From: Calditrichota bacterium
GTDB taxonomy: Bacteria > Calditrichota > Calditrichia > RBG-13-44-9 > J075
Assembly: GCA_024275555.1 (NCBI GenBank)
Contig: JAJRYW010000458.1
Span: 1-23,013 of the forward strand
DNA: 23,013 nt
Reading direction: 5' to 3'
In this document: positions 14,541 through 23,013 of the stretch, piece after piece
How positions within the stretch are numbered: the first letter of the stretch is position 1
How the letters are laid out: every line of letters begins with the position of its first letter
Translations under genes and position numbers: made by a program
The notes under the pieces: generated by a model
The model's input: the letters and a program-made list of their open reading frames with translations, nothing else
Told to the model about the DNA's origin: nothing
Database searches by the model: none

Positions 14541-17500
14541 TTAATTCAGCGGGTTCTCTTCATAAACCGAGCCTTCATAATTTCCCGTGGCGGTGTTGTT
14601 GAGCAGGGTCGGACGGGGCAGTTTCAGGATGCTGATTCCGTAGCCCTGGTTGCCGGTGGAAACGTTGTTGCGGATATAGCCGCCGTCCTGGGTCAACAGC
14701 AGGCTGATGCCGTCTCCGGCGTTTTTACGGATGGTGTTGCCGTCCACGGTGGGCTTGGCTTTGTCGCGGATTTCAATCCCATCGCCCTGGTTCTCAATGA
14801 TCTCATTTTCGGTGATAGTCGGATGCGCCTGGTTAACAATCTTTACCCCGCTGTATTTATTGTCTTTGATGACGTTCTTACGCAAAATCCCCCGGGAGCC
14901 GTTGCGGAACTCGATTCCGCCCAGCCCGTTGGCAGAAATCATATTTCCCTCGAAGGTTGCCTGCGAGTTTCCTTCCAGCAATATGCCAATCTCTTTGTTC
15001 CGGCGGATCGTGTTGATTTTTACCTTCCCGGAATAGCTTTCGGTGTGGAAATAAACCCCGTTGCCCCGGTTTTCATAAACTTCATTGTTTTCGATCACCG
15101 GCTGAGAACGGTCAAACACTTCAATCCCATTGCCGAAATTGTTGCGAATACGATTGTTCCGGATAGTGGGCCGGGCGCGATTGCGGATGATGATCGCGGC
15201 CTGGTTTTCCCGAAAATCGTTTTCGCTCAGGGTTGGCCGGGACAGGTCGTCGATTAGAACGGCCACGGCATTCTCCAGGAACTTACAGCCGGCAATATTT
15301 CCCTGGCTGTTTCCGGAAAAGATTACCGCTGCCCCGGGGAGGGCGGGATCCCGGCCGGCTTTGGCGCCTTTTAAATTCGCTTTCCGTATCTCCAGCCGGG
15401 CGTCTCTTACCCGGATTAGGGTTGCCCCGGAATCGCCCGTGGCTTCCAGGCTGATTCCCTGGATACTCAATTGCTGATTTTTGTCCACGGTAAAAGCAAT
15501 TCCGCCGCCTTTGTACACCAGGATGGTCTGGTTTGCACCCGCCCCGACAATGCTCAGGTTCCTGGTAACCGGGATCGGCTTGCTGAATTCCAGGATTCCG
15601 GAGGGCAGTTTGACGATCCCCCCCGGGCGGGCCCGGGCAATTATTTCCGGCAGGCTGTCCCCGGCTTTGACGGCATAAACCACCGGTTTGGGCTTACGCA
15701 CCGGCGCGGCTTTGGAACGGGTGAACTGCGCCTGGATGTCTTCTATCTGAGATTGAGCATAAAAATCATCGGGAAACTCCTCCAGGGTGCGCCGGTACAT
15801 TTCTTTGGCCTGTTCCATCTGCCCCAAATCGTACAGGGAATCGGCGCGGTTAATCACCTGGAAATAGCGAAACTGTTCTTGTTCCTCCAGTTGCTCGGCC
15901 TGGAGAAGCTGCAGCAACTCCTCGCTTTTGCCGATTTGCTGTTGCAAGTAGGCGTCGTTTGGCCGGATCGCCAGGGCTTTTTGATAATAATCCAGGGCGC
16001 TGCGATAATCGCCGCTGGTAAAATACCGGTTGCCTGCTGCAAGCTGTTCGTTGTAGGTCTGCTGCTGCTCTTGCCGGGATTGGAAATACCGGTAACCCCA
16101 CAGGCCGGCGGCGGCCAGGGCCAGCGTCAGCACAAGGAGGATAACCGGCCAGAGTTTGCGCGGGCTTGCCTGCGCTTTACGGGTGCGCCGGGGAGATTTT
16201 TTGTCTGCGGCGCTCTCATCGCTCTCGCTGGGGAGCAAGCTCAGAAAAGCGTGTTTGCACTGTTGGCAGGTTGCTCCGCCCATGACGGCGCTGGAGGGGA
16301 GCGTATTTACAGCCCCGCATTTCGGGCAGGTGATTTCGGTTAATTCCTCCTCGGCGGGCTCCCCGTGCGCCGGTTCCATCACCGGGCTGATCTCCATCTC
16401 TTCCGCCAGGAGCGCGGTCTCTTCTACGCTTTCCTCTTGCGGGGGAGGCGTTGCCTCTATTGGCGGGGCCGCCGTTTCCGGGGCCGGTTCTTGCGCTGCT
16501 TCAACCGGCGCTTCCCCGTCCGCCGTTTCTTCCTCCAGCTCCATTTCGGAAAAGGGATTCTCCGGGGCCGCCTCCGCGGTTTCATCGGGAAGTTTGCCCT
16601 GGCCGTTCAATCCGGTATCGGCCTGGCTCTCCGGTTCTTCCTGCAAAACCTGCTCCACCTCGGCAATAAGCGCCTGGGAAGCCTGGCGAAATTCTTCCTG
16701 ATCCTCTTCGACGTCCCCGGAATCTGTTTCGCCGGTATCGTCCCCCGGCCCGGGCTGTGCCGCGGCCGAGTCTTCCGGCGGTTCTGTTGTCCGGAGTTCT
16801 TCCGGTGCGGCGCTATCCTCCGGTTCAACCGGGGCCGGTTCTTCGGGGAGCGTTGCGGACAGTTCCGGCGGTGCGGAGTCTTCCGGAATGATTTCTTGCT
16901 CAACGGTATCTTCCTGGCCGGGCAGTTCCGGCGGTTCGGAGTCTTCCGGAATGATTTCTTGCTCAACGGTATCTTCCTGGCCGGAGAGCTCCGGCGCGGG
17001 TGTTTCTTCCGCCGCCGGATCATCCTCACCTGGCCGGGAAGCGGGGGAAGGCGCTTCCGGAGGAATCCCGGGGGCAATGGTCTCGCTATCCGGGGAGGGT
17101 TCCGGCAGTTCTTCCGTCTCCGCCGAATAATCTTCCGGTGTAAGCAGCAGGTTGCCGCAGGCCAGGCAGCGCGCACCCATGTGCAGGTCATTTTTCAGAA
17201 TTTCATTTTCGCTTTCGCACACCCGGCATTTTACGATGGTAAATACTTCCAGGTAGTGCGCGTCGGCGGGGTTTGGCGGGCTCGCCCCGGCGGCGTTCCT
17301 CGGCTCGACGGGGGATTCCACCGCCGGGTGCACATCGTCTTCCGTCAAGGCCCGGTGGCAGGTTACGCAGGCCACGGTTCCGGATTGCAGGTCGGTTTTA
17401 AGAACTTCATTCACCGACGAACAAAAACCGCAGGCCACCCGGACAAATACGTTTTGATCGGATAATTTTTGACGCGGCGATTCCGTTTGGGAAGCGGAAA

Positions 17501-18458
17501 AAATATTGTCGGTAAAATCACTGATGGTCGGGAAGCGGCTATCCGGCCGGATGGAGAGGGCTTTCATCAGCACCGACTCGGCCTCTAAGGGAATCAGCTT
17601 GCCCAGGCGGCTGGGACGGCGCAGCGCATCGTTGCGAATGCGGGCCAGGGCGTCCAGCGGGGCCTGGTTGGTTAAGGCCAAATAAAAACAGGCCGCCAGG
17701 GAATAGACGTCGGCCGGGGCGCCGGCAACCTCGGAGCGAAAGTAGATTTCTTTGGGTGAATACCCTTCCCGCGCGTAGGCGGTCAGCATATCGGAAAATT
17801 GTGCATAGCGGTAGCTGGATTGGCTGAAATTGACCAGCGTGGCAATCCCTTCCGGGGTGATGATGATGTTGCCCGGGTGGATATCCAGGTGGCATAGCCC
17901 CAGGTTGTGGGATTGCTCCAGGGCGGTTAAAAGCGGTGCAAAGGTTTTCAGAAGCAGATGAAAGGAAAGGCCCGGCGGGGAATCCGGTAAAAACTCATCC
18001 AGCGTTTGCCCGTCGATGTAATCCATGACCCGGTAGGCGGTTTCGTTGGCGCGGAAGAAGGCCCGAATTTTGGCCAGCCCGGGCTGGGCGGGCAGCCGTT
18101 GCAGCAGGGTGCTTTCCTCGGTAAAGGCCGCCAGCCCCTTATCAAACAGCGAGGCCTGCCGCGACGAACTCAGCTTTATTTTTTGGGAATCCGCAGCGCG
18201 GTGAACTAAATCGCGGGGAAGGTATTCTTTGATAACCCGCTTGCATTGCGCCTCCAGATCATACGCTAAATAGGTTGCCCCAAAATGCCGGTGTCCCAGG
18301 GCAACGCCGATAAGGTAGCAATCATTCAATACCACCCCGGGCGCCAGGAGGTGCGAAGCAACCGGCAAATTCGTATCGGCTTTGCCACAATGAGGGCAAA
18401 GAAGCGCTTCCCCCTTTTCCTCCAGGCAATTGAGACATCGCGTGATTTTCGGATTCAT
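14541..18458 (-). CDS. Membrane (pseudo)kinase with zinc ribbons, TPRs and a right-handed beta-helix
   Basis: This 1305-residue single-pass membrane protein starts with a zinc ribbon (C8, C11, C21, C24) and a Ser/Thr-kinase-like domain at about 48-320. The catalytic-loop D192 and N197 (CHLDIHPGNI) and the ATP-site lysine K77 (RVIKEYLP) are present. The DFG motif, however, reads NFS (N210), and the glycine loop is GHRHFG. Three more ribbons follow (C343/C346, C411/C414 and C711/C714, each with a second pair). Between the third and fourth ribbon is a long acidic P/E-rich linker (about 440-705) with a 21-residue exact-type repeat. A basic stretch then a helix at 770-789 puts the N-terminus inside. 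Two TPR-like units (805-910) and a pectate-lyase-type beta-helix with many NNxIxxN turns (about 945-1295) lie outside. Mg binding is doubtful, so it may be a pseudokinase or scaffold. No ligand is known. Confidence 0.85.
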   Translation of the reverse strand: MNPKITRCLNCLEEKGEALLCPHCGKADTNLPVASHLLAPGVVLNDCYLIGVALGHRHFGATYLAYDLEAQCKRVIKEYLPRDLVHRAADSQKIKLSSSRQASLFDKGLAAFTEESTLLQRLPAQPGLAKIRAFFRANETAYRVMDYIDGQTLDEFLPDSPPGLSFHLLLKTFAPLLTALEQSHNLGLCHLDIHPGNIIITPEGIATLVNFSQSSYRYAQFSDMLTAYAREGYSPKEIYFRSEVAGAPADVYSLAACFYLALTNQAPLDALARIRNDALRRPSRLGKLIPLEAESVLMKALSIRPDSRFPTISDFTDNIFSASQTESPRQKLSDQNVFVRVACGFCSSVNEVLKTDLQSGTVACVTCHRALTEDDVHPAVESPVEPRNAAGASPPNPADAHYLEVFTIVKCRVCESENEILKNDLHMGARCLACGNLLLTPEDYSAETEELPEPSPDSETIAPGIPPEAPSPASRPGEDDPAAEETPAPELSGQEDTVEQEIIPEDSEPPELPGQEDTVEQEIIPEDSAPPELSATLPEEPAPVEPEDSAAPEELRTTEPPEDSAAAQPGPGDDTGETDSGDVEEDQEEFRQASQALIAEVEQVLQEEPESQADTGLNGQGKLPDETAEAAPENPFSEMELEEETADGEAPVEAAQEPAPETAAPPIEATPPPQEESVEETALLAEEMEISPVMEPAHGEPAEEELTEITCPKCGAVNTLPSSAVMGGATCQQCKHAFLSLLPSESDESAADKKSPRRTRKAQASPRKLWPVILLVLTLALAAAGLWGYRYFQSRQEQQQTYNEQLAAGNRYFTSGDYRSALDYYQKALAIRPNDAYLQQQIGKSEELLQLLQAEQLEEQEQFRYFQVINRADSLYDLGQMEQAKEMYRRTLEEFPDDFYAQSQIEDIQAQFTRSKAAPVRKPKPVVYAVKAGDSLPEIIARARPGGIVKLPSGILEFSKPIPVTRNLSIVGAGANQTILVYKGGGIAFTVDKNQQLSIQGISLEATGDSGATLIRVRDARLEIRKANLKGAKAGRDPALPGAAVIFSGNSQGNIAGCKFLENAVAVLIDDLSRPTLSENDFRENQAAIIIRNRARPTIRNNRIRNNFGNGIEVFDRSQPVIENNEVYENRGNGVYFHTESYSGKVKINTIRRNKEIGILLEGNSQATFEGNMISANGLGGIEFRNGSRGILRKNVIKDNKYSGVKIVNQAHPTITENEIIENQGDGIEIRDKAKPTVDGNTIRKNAGDGISLLLTQDGGYIRNNVSTGNQGYGISILKLPRPTLLNNTATGNYEGSVYEENPLN
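16861..16986. repeat. 63-bp tandem duplication inside the kinase gene
   Basis: Two copies start at 16861 and 16924, 63 bases apart and nearly identical. They encode the 21-residue acidic repeat near residues 491-532 (GQEDTVEQEIIPEDS in both). The duplication keeps the frame and lies in the low-complexity linker. Confidence 0.9.
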
Positions 18459-18990
18459 ACCGCTGTTGATTTAAAATGATTAAAATGAACTGGGTGATTG
18501 CGCCCCCGGCGTTGCACCTTCTGACTAAAAAAAATCCGGGTGTCGCTGTTCTTGAAAATGGGTCAGGGCCTCTGTGAATAAATATCTGGATTTACTGATA
18601 CATAAATCGGATTTTTTGGGGGAACAATTAGCATTTGCACCAGAAAAACCGGCCTTTTTTGTTTTCTTGCCAGATTGAGAAAAATAAACCCACCCCTTTG
18701 GAGCAACTTCCCTGAATATATCCGGAATCCGCAGAAATCAAATTTTGGGAGAATTTACATTCTTAAATCGCTTTTATCAGTAAGTTTATAAAATTTACGC
18801 GAAGGGGGCCGGGGGACCGAAATGATTCGAAAATACGATTATGCGGTTTTCCCGGTGCGGTTTTTCTGCACAATCGTTTTTATTCTGAGGTCAATTCGTT
18901 TATTTTGCATGATGGTAGCCGGGCAACGCTGATCCCGGAATATGAATACCAATGAAACCTGTGTAAAACCCAAAACCGGAATTCCAGCTT
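18459..18990. other. 532-bp divergent intergenic region
   Basis: This AT-rich spacer separates the divergent kinase (minus) and TonB-receptor (plus) genes. No gene or RNA gene was recognised. It contains AAAAAATCC at 18529-18537 and its inverse GGATTTTTT at 18609-18617, and a near-perfect 19-base inverted repeat around TATAAAA at 18780-18798. A TATTTTGC at 18901 is a short version of the Bacteroidota -7 box. Promoters for both genes should lie here, but none is certain. Confidence 0.7.
18780..18798. promoter_or_regulatory. Operator-like inverted repeat upstream of the TonB receptor
   Basis: GTAAGTTTATAAAATTTAC has arms GTAAGTTT and AAATTTAC that pair with one mismatch over a TAT centre. The AT-rich core and the position about 190 bases before the receptor gene suggest a regulator site, such as those controlling nutrient uptake. 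The regulator is unknown. Confidence 0.3.
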
Positions 18991-21339
18991 ATGAAGTTAT
19001 ATATGTTTTGCTTTCTATTGATGTTCCTTATCCCCGGGGTGCTCCCGGCGCAAAACGGCGCCATTACCGGCGTAATTGCGGATCCGCAGGGTCAGCCCAT
19101 CAGCGATGTGCGGATTTCCCTGCACAAACAGAAGCTGGCCGGCTACAGCGATCCGGCCGGGCGTTTTCATATTTACAATATCCCCCCGGGCGTTTATCAG
19201 CTTGTTTTTAAGCATGTCGGCTATGAGGTTCATCGCCGGGACAGCATCCGGGTTGCCGCCGGGCAGACCGTCGATGTGGGGAGGGTTGTCCTGACCGAGA
19301 CGGTGCTGCTGCTCTCGGGTTCCTTTGTCACCGCCACCCAAACCGGGCGCACGTTGGCAGACATCCCGGTCGCCGCCACGCTGGTTCCCCGGGAATTGCT
19401 CGAAGAGCGCAACGGCAAAACCTCCGCCGAAGTGCTGCGCGAGGAGAGCGGTATCTTCGTGCAAAAGACCAATCACGGCGGCGGCTCGGCCATCATCCGG
19501 GGGCTGAGTTCCAACCAGATTTTACTGCTGGTGGATGGGGTGCGGCTAAATAATTCAACCTACCGCCTGGGGAATCACCAGTATTTAACCACGGTGGATA
19601 ACAACGCCCTGGAGCGGATCGAGGTGGTGCACGGGCCGACGTCGGTGCTTTACGGAAGCGACGCGCTGGGCGGTGTAATCAACCTGATTACCCGGCGGCC
19701 GCCCCTGCACGCCGCCGCCGGAACGCTGCAATCCGACATCTCTTTGTTCGGCCGTTACGCCAGCGCCGATGGGGAGAGAACAGGCCGGGCCGAATTGTCC
19801 CTCTATAATCACCGCTGGGCGTTGCTGGTCGGGGCCAGCCGCAAGCATTTTGGCGATCTCCGCCGCGGCGGCAACAGCGACGACCCGGAGATCGAAAACT
19901 CTACCAACGGCCTCAAGCAATCCCCCTCCGGTTTTGACGGTTACGACCTGGACGCCAAGCTGGTCTTTGTGCCCACGCCCCGCTCGGAGTTGCTGATCGC
20001 CTTTCAGCAATTCCGGCAAGATGAAATACCCCGCTACGACAAATACGAGAGCGGCGACAATGTGCTGTGGCTCTACTCGCCCCAGCATCGCCAACTGAGT
20101 TACGGGAAATTTACCCAACATTTTGAGCAGGATTTTTTAAAGCAGGCCCAGGTGACGCTGTCCTTCAACCGCCAGGAGGAGGGACGGATTACCCAAAAAG
20201 GCCCGGAGGATGATATTGTGCGGGAGCGCGACCGGGTGAACACCTACGGCCTGGCCGCCCGGATTGTTGCCGGGTATAAGGGGCATCAATTCAGCCTGGG
20301 CGGCGAGGTGTACCTGGATGATGTGGCCAGCCGCCGGGTGCTGGAGAATCCCCACACAGCCCGGCCTACGCCGGAGGCGCGGGGACGTTATCCGGACGGG
20401 GCGGGCTATCAGAGTTTCGGCGTCTATATTCAGGATGAGTGGCATTTAAGCGCGCGCTGGATGGTGCTTCCCGGGGTGCGGTTCAGCTATTTCCGAACCG
20501 CTTTTGACTTGCCTGCGGCTGTGCTGGGAGGAGTGGATCTGGACAACATCAATCTCGATTTTTCGGCGCTGACCGCCAGCATCGGCAGCATGTATAGAAT
20601 CTCCCCGGTGTTCAGCCTGACCGCCAACGCCGGCCAGGCCTTCCGCGCCCCGAATTTGAGCGACCTGAGTAAATTCGGCGAATCGAAAGGGAACACGTTT
20701 GAAGTTCCCAACGCTGCCTTAAAACCAGAAAAGCTGCTCAGCGTCGATGCGGGAATACGCTGGAATCATTCGCGTATGCAGGGATCGCTGGTGGGCTACT
20801 ACGCCGTGGTGTCCGATTTGCTGGGGAGCGTCCCGGCCCTCTTTAATGGCTCGCCGCAGATCATTGCCGCCGGGGACACGTTGCAGGTAAAACGCAAAGA
20901 GAACATCGGCAAGGCCTATTTAAGCGGCTTCGAGTTTTCCTTCAACGCCAATCTTCGGGCGCGCTTGTCCTGGTATGGCAATGCCGCCTACACCTACGGG
21001 CAGAGCACCACGGCCGATGAGCCGATCAGCAAAATTCCACCGTTTTTCGGGCTGATGGGCCTGCGCTATCATTACCATCGCTGGCAGGCTGCTTTTTATG
21101 CCCGTTTTGCTGCCCGCCAGAACCGCCTTTCTGCCGACGACCTCGACGACCCCCGGATTCCCAACACCGGCACGCCGGGATGGTATACATTGAATCTGCG
21201 CGGGAATTTCCAGCCGACTCCCGGGATAACCCTGACCCTGGCCCTGGAAAATGTGCTGGATAAAAATTACCGCGAGCACGCCTCGGGAATTAACGGGCCG
21301 GGGCGTAATCTGGTTGTCAGCTTACGTCTTCTCCATTGA
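18991..21339 (+). CDS. TonB-dependent outer-membrane receptor
   Basis: The 782-residue outer-membrane protein imports a ligand with energy from TonB-ExbBD. It has a signal peptide (1-20, ending VLPAQ), a carboxypeptidase-regulatory-like domain (24-102, ITGVIADPQGQPISDVRISL), a plug (about 120-235, with GGSAIIRGLSSNQILLLVDG and ERIEVVHGPTSVLYGSDALG) and a beta-barrel to the C-terminus. It ends LVVSLRLLH, not in the usual phenylalanine. The plug wording is closest to the haem/haemoglobin and vitamin-type receptors (for example VDGVRLNNSTYRLGN), but the substrate cannot be told from sequence alone. No uptake partner gene adjoins it, and no SusD-like lipoprotein follows. The ribosome site is weak (CCGGA). 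It converges with the T9SS gene. Confidence 0.93.
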   Translation: MKLYMFCFLLMFLIPGVLPAQNGAITGVIADPQGQPISDVRISLHKQKLAGYSDPAGRFHIYNIPPGVYQLVFKHVGYEVHRRDSIRVAAGQTVDVGRVVLTETVLLLSGSFVTATQTGRTLADIPVAATLVPRELLEERNGKTSAEVLREESGIFVQKTNHGGGSAIIRGLSSNQILLLVDGVRLNNSTYRLGNHQYLTTVDNNALERIEVVHGPTSVLYGSDALGGVINLITRRPPLHAAAGTLQSDISLFGRYASADGERTGRAELSLYNHRWALLVGASRKHFGDLRRGGNSDDPEIENSTNGLKQSPSGFDGYDLDAKLVFVPTPRSELLIAFQQFRQDEIPRYDKYESGDNVLWLYSPQHRQLSYGKFTQHFEQDFLKQAQVTLSFNRQEEGRITQKGPEDDIVRERDRVNTYGLAARIVAGYKGHQFSLGGEVYLDDVASRRVLENPHTARPTPEARGRYPDGAGYQSFGVYIQDEWHLSARWMVLPGVRFSYFRTAFDLPAAVLGGVDLDNINLDFSALTASIGSMYRISPVFSLTANAGQAFRAPNLSDLSKFGESKGNTFEVPNAALKPEKLLSVDAGIRWNHSRMQGSLVGYYAVVSDLLGSVPALFNGSPQIIAAGDTLQVKRKENIGKAYLSGFEFSFNANLRARLSWYGNAAYTYGQSTTADEPISKIPPFFGLMGLRYHYHRWQAAFYARFAARQNRLSADDLDDPRIPNTGTPGWYTLNLRGNFQPTPGITLTLALENVLDKNYREHASGINGPGRNLVVSLRLLH

Positions 21340-21450
21340 GACTTTACCGTTAGACGGCCAGGATGTTTTTTTTAACAGGGCTGACCATTTGCGGTTATTC
21401 TGTCCGGCGTATCCCCAATCCGCAATTCCCGGCAACTTTTCCTCCGTGAA

Positions 21451-23013
21451 TCAGCGGATCAAGAGCATTTTGCGGGTTTGCACAAATTCGGCCTCGCCTC
21501 CGGATGGGGGGGAAACCTCTAATCGATAGAAATACAAACCGCTGGCGACGGGATATCCATATTTATTGCGCCCGTCCCACTGCACCAGGTAAGTTCCGGC
21601 CGCTTTGCGCTCATCTACCAGCGTTGCAATTTTCCTGCCCAGCACATCGTAAATCTTCAGTTTAACCAATCCGAAATCCGGAATCCGGAATCTCAAATTG
21701 GCGCCGGAGTTAAAAGGGTTGGGATAGTTTTGCCCCAGCCAAAAACGGCTGATGGGGGTGGGCGGCGCCGGTCCCGCCCCGTTGGGCAGGGCCGGTTCTT
21801 TGCGGCTGACCGTAATATCGTCAATATACGGGCCTTCGGCGACGTCTTGTTCATCGCTGACCATCAGGAAACGGATTTGCAGGGTGCTCCCGGGCGGGTA
21901 GCCGGAAAGGTCGTAGCGGTACTCCAGCCAGTCATTCCCGGTGTTCAGCAGTCCCAGCGCGCCGCCGCTGCCGATAAAATCCAGGGTGCGCCAATCGCCG
22001 CCGTTGCCGACCTGCACATATAAACCGTCGACGCCGTAGTTGGGGAATTCGTACCAGGCCCAGAAGGATAGCTGCGCCCGGTCCGCAATGACGAACGGCC
22101 GCGATACCAGTTGGCAGTTCATGCTGTCCCGGTAGGAGTGCTGAGATTCAATCCCGCAGTACCAACTGCGGCTGCCGGAATGGGCGCGGTTGAGGCTTTG
22201 GCCCCAGAGGTCATTGACGCCGTTGTGTTGCCAGAGCGTGTCCGGGCCTTCCACATCATCCCGCAGGCCGAATACGCCGATGCTGACCGGGCAATCCTGC
22301 TCGAGCAGTACTTCCCCGCCCGCTTCCAGGTTTAGCGTAATGGCCGGAAAAAGCGGGGTAGGGCAGCCGGGGTCAATCACCATCTCCGCCCGGAGCAACC
22401 GTTCCTGGCCGGCGGGCAAATCGCCGAAAAAAATGACCGGCTGGGGAAGGGTGATTTCCGGTTCGGCGCAATTCAGGCGGGCAACCAGGCCGCGAGCCTC
22501 CGCCAGCCCGCCGTTCCGGATCAGAAAGGCTATTTGCACCGTTTCACCCGGTTCGGCAAAACCGTTGCCGTTGCCGTAAAGCGAGTCGCTGATCGTGTAG
22601 CCCCGGTATTCCGCCGCCGGCCGCACCGCGGTAACCGCCAAGTCTTGTTCCCAGCGCTGTTGCTGGTGATCGGTAATTTCCAGGTGCAGCAAGCGGCTCT
22701 GCCGGTCCTGCAGGTCGGCGCCGGCGCCAAACCGGAAAGCCCGGTTCATCCAAACCGAATCGCCGGGGGAGAGCGCCGCGATCTGTTCGGTGCTGTCGCT
22801 GAAGATGATCTCCGGGCCGGGGCTGTGCAGGGTCAGCCCAAGTCCCTCGGCCGGGGTTTGCCCATAGTTTTTCAGACAAATGTCCAGGGCAACTTCCTGC
22901 CCGGGCCGGATGTAGCCCTCCGCAGAACCGTTAGTTTGGTAGTACGCGACCGCCGGAAAGGGCGCCTGGCTGACCAGCGGAATCCGGCGTTGGACGGGGA
23001 GAGCGGTGGGAGC
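21451..23013 (-). CDS. Secreted T9SS-cargo protein, C-terminal part (5' end beyond the window)
   Basis: The frame stays open from the stop codon at 21451 to the right edge, so 520 residues are visible and the start lies outside. The ATG at 22749 is internal: the upstream codons read on without a stop and continue the same domain style (ALDICLKNYGQTPAEGLGL). Visible domains are two Ig-like repeats (from the window edge to about residue 235, the second beginning near DSLYGNGNGFAEPGE), then a jelly-roll domain of the MAM or adhesion type (about 270-400, SRSWYCGIESQ to YIDDITVSR). The last about 90 residues form a T9SS type A sorting domain: GQNYPNPFN, KIYDVLGRKIATLVDE and GLYFYRLEV. It should be exported by T9SS and left on the cell surface or released. 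The missing N-terminus may hold an enzyme, possibly a C25-type peptidase, which this window cannot show. Confidence 0.88.
   Translation of the reverse strand, partial: APTALPVQRRIPLVSQAPFPAVAYYQTNGSAEGYIRPGQEVALDICLKNYGQTPAEGLGLTLHSPGPEIIFSDSTEQIAALSPGDSVWMNRAFRFGAGADLQDRQSRLLHLEITDHQQQRWEQDLAVTAVRPAAEYRGYTISDSLYGNGNGFAEPGETVQIAFLIRNGGLAEARGLVARLNCAEPEITLPQPVIFFGDLPAGQERLLRAEMVIDPGCPTPLFPAITLNLEAGGEVLLEQDCPVSIGVFGLRDDVEGPDTLWQHNGVNDLWGQSLNRAHSGSRSWYCGIESQHSYRDSMNCQLVSRPFVIADRAQLSFWAWYEFPNYGVDGLYVQVGNGGDWRTLDFIGSGGALGLLNTGNDWLEYRYDLSGYPPGSTLQIRFLMVSDEQDVAEGPYIDDITVSRKEPALPNGAGPAPPTPISRFWLGQNYPNPFNSGANLRFRIPDFGLVKLKIYDVLGRKIATLVDERKAAGTYLVQWDGRNKYGYPVASGLYFYRLEVSPPSGGEAEFVQTRKMLLIR

Noticed and set aside
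15471..16343. 290-residue plus-strand open frame
   Set aside because: It is antisense to the TPR and membrane region of the kinase gene and has no recognisable domain.
16365..17465. 366-residue plus-strand open frame
   Set aside because: It lies antisense to the acidic low-complexity linker of the kinase gene; its composition (R, F, G rich) is the shadow of that repeat-rich sequence and it has no family match.
21340..21450. Terminator between the convergent TonB-receptor and T9SS genes
   Set aside because: There is a T8 run near 21365 but only a 4-bp stem (CCGT/ACGG) before it, too weak to call.

Overview
The window looks like chromosome from a Gram-negative bacterium of the FCB superphylum, most like Calditrichota, KSB1 or another Bacteroidota-related lineage. 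Three things point that way: a secreted protein ending in a type IX secretion (T9SS type A) sorting domain with the NYPNPFN signature, a TonB-dependent receptor with a carboxypeptidase-regulatory N-terminal domain, and one promoter (TTTG-N20-TATTTTTG) of the Bacteroidota type. Coding density is high, GC is moderately high, and most genes have AGGAGG-type ribosome binding sites. The taxon is an inference; there is no rRNA or other marker here.

Layout. Positions 1-316 hold a near-perfect 110-bp tandem repeat array that enters from the left edge. Its last unit contains the 5' half of what looks like a tRNA-Asn on the minus strand. Then come a small CBM48/E-set protein (minus strand, with a strong terminator), a PduO-type cobalamin adenosyltransferase, SerC with a terminator, and a translationally coupled alkylation-repair pair (AlkA-like glycosylase and Ogt). 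These are followed by a lipoprotein beta-propeller of the PQQ type, an alpha/beta hydrolase-OsmC fusion, a small unknown protein, a TolB-like lipoprotein propeller, and an exported M14 metallopeptidase split by a frameshift. A patch of small palindromic repeats (about 11.60-11.88 kb) separates this plus-strand block from a minus-strand block.

The minus-strand block reads as a 1305-residue membrane protein (zinc ribbons, degenerate protein kinase, acidic low-complexity linker, one transmembrane helix, TPRs, right-handed beta-helix), then an XPB-like helicase, then its partner nuclease Bax1 (DUF790), which overlaps the helicase gene. After a 532-bp intergenic region come a plus-strand TonB-dependent receptor and, convergent with it, the C-terminal part of a T9SS cargo protein that runs off the right edge.

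How the genes fit together. Two DNA-repair modules lie within 10 kb: direct alkylation repair (AlkA/Ogt), and an XPB-Bax1 helicase-nuclease pair that is best known from archaea. The most unusual items are the kinase/beta-helix protein, whose kinase domain lacks the DFG aspartate and which sits directly upstream of XPB-Bax1, and the tRNA-Asn-like tandem repeat. Most other genes are envelope or housekeeping functions with no evident joint pathway.
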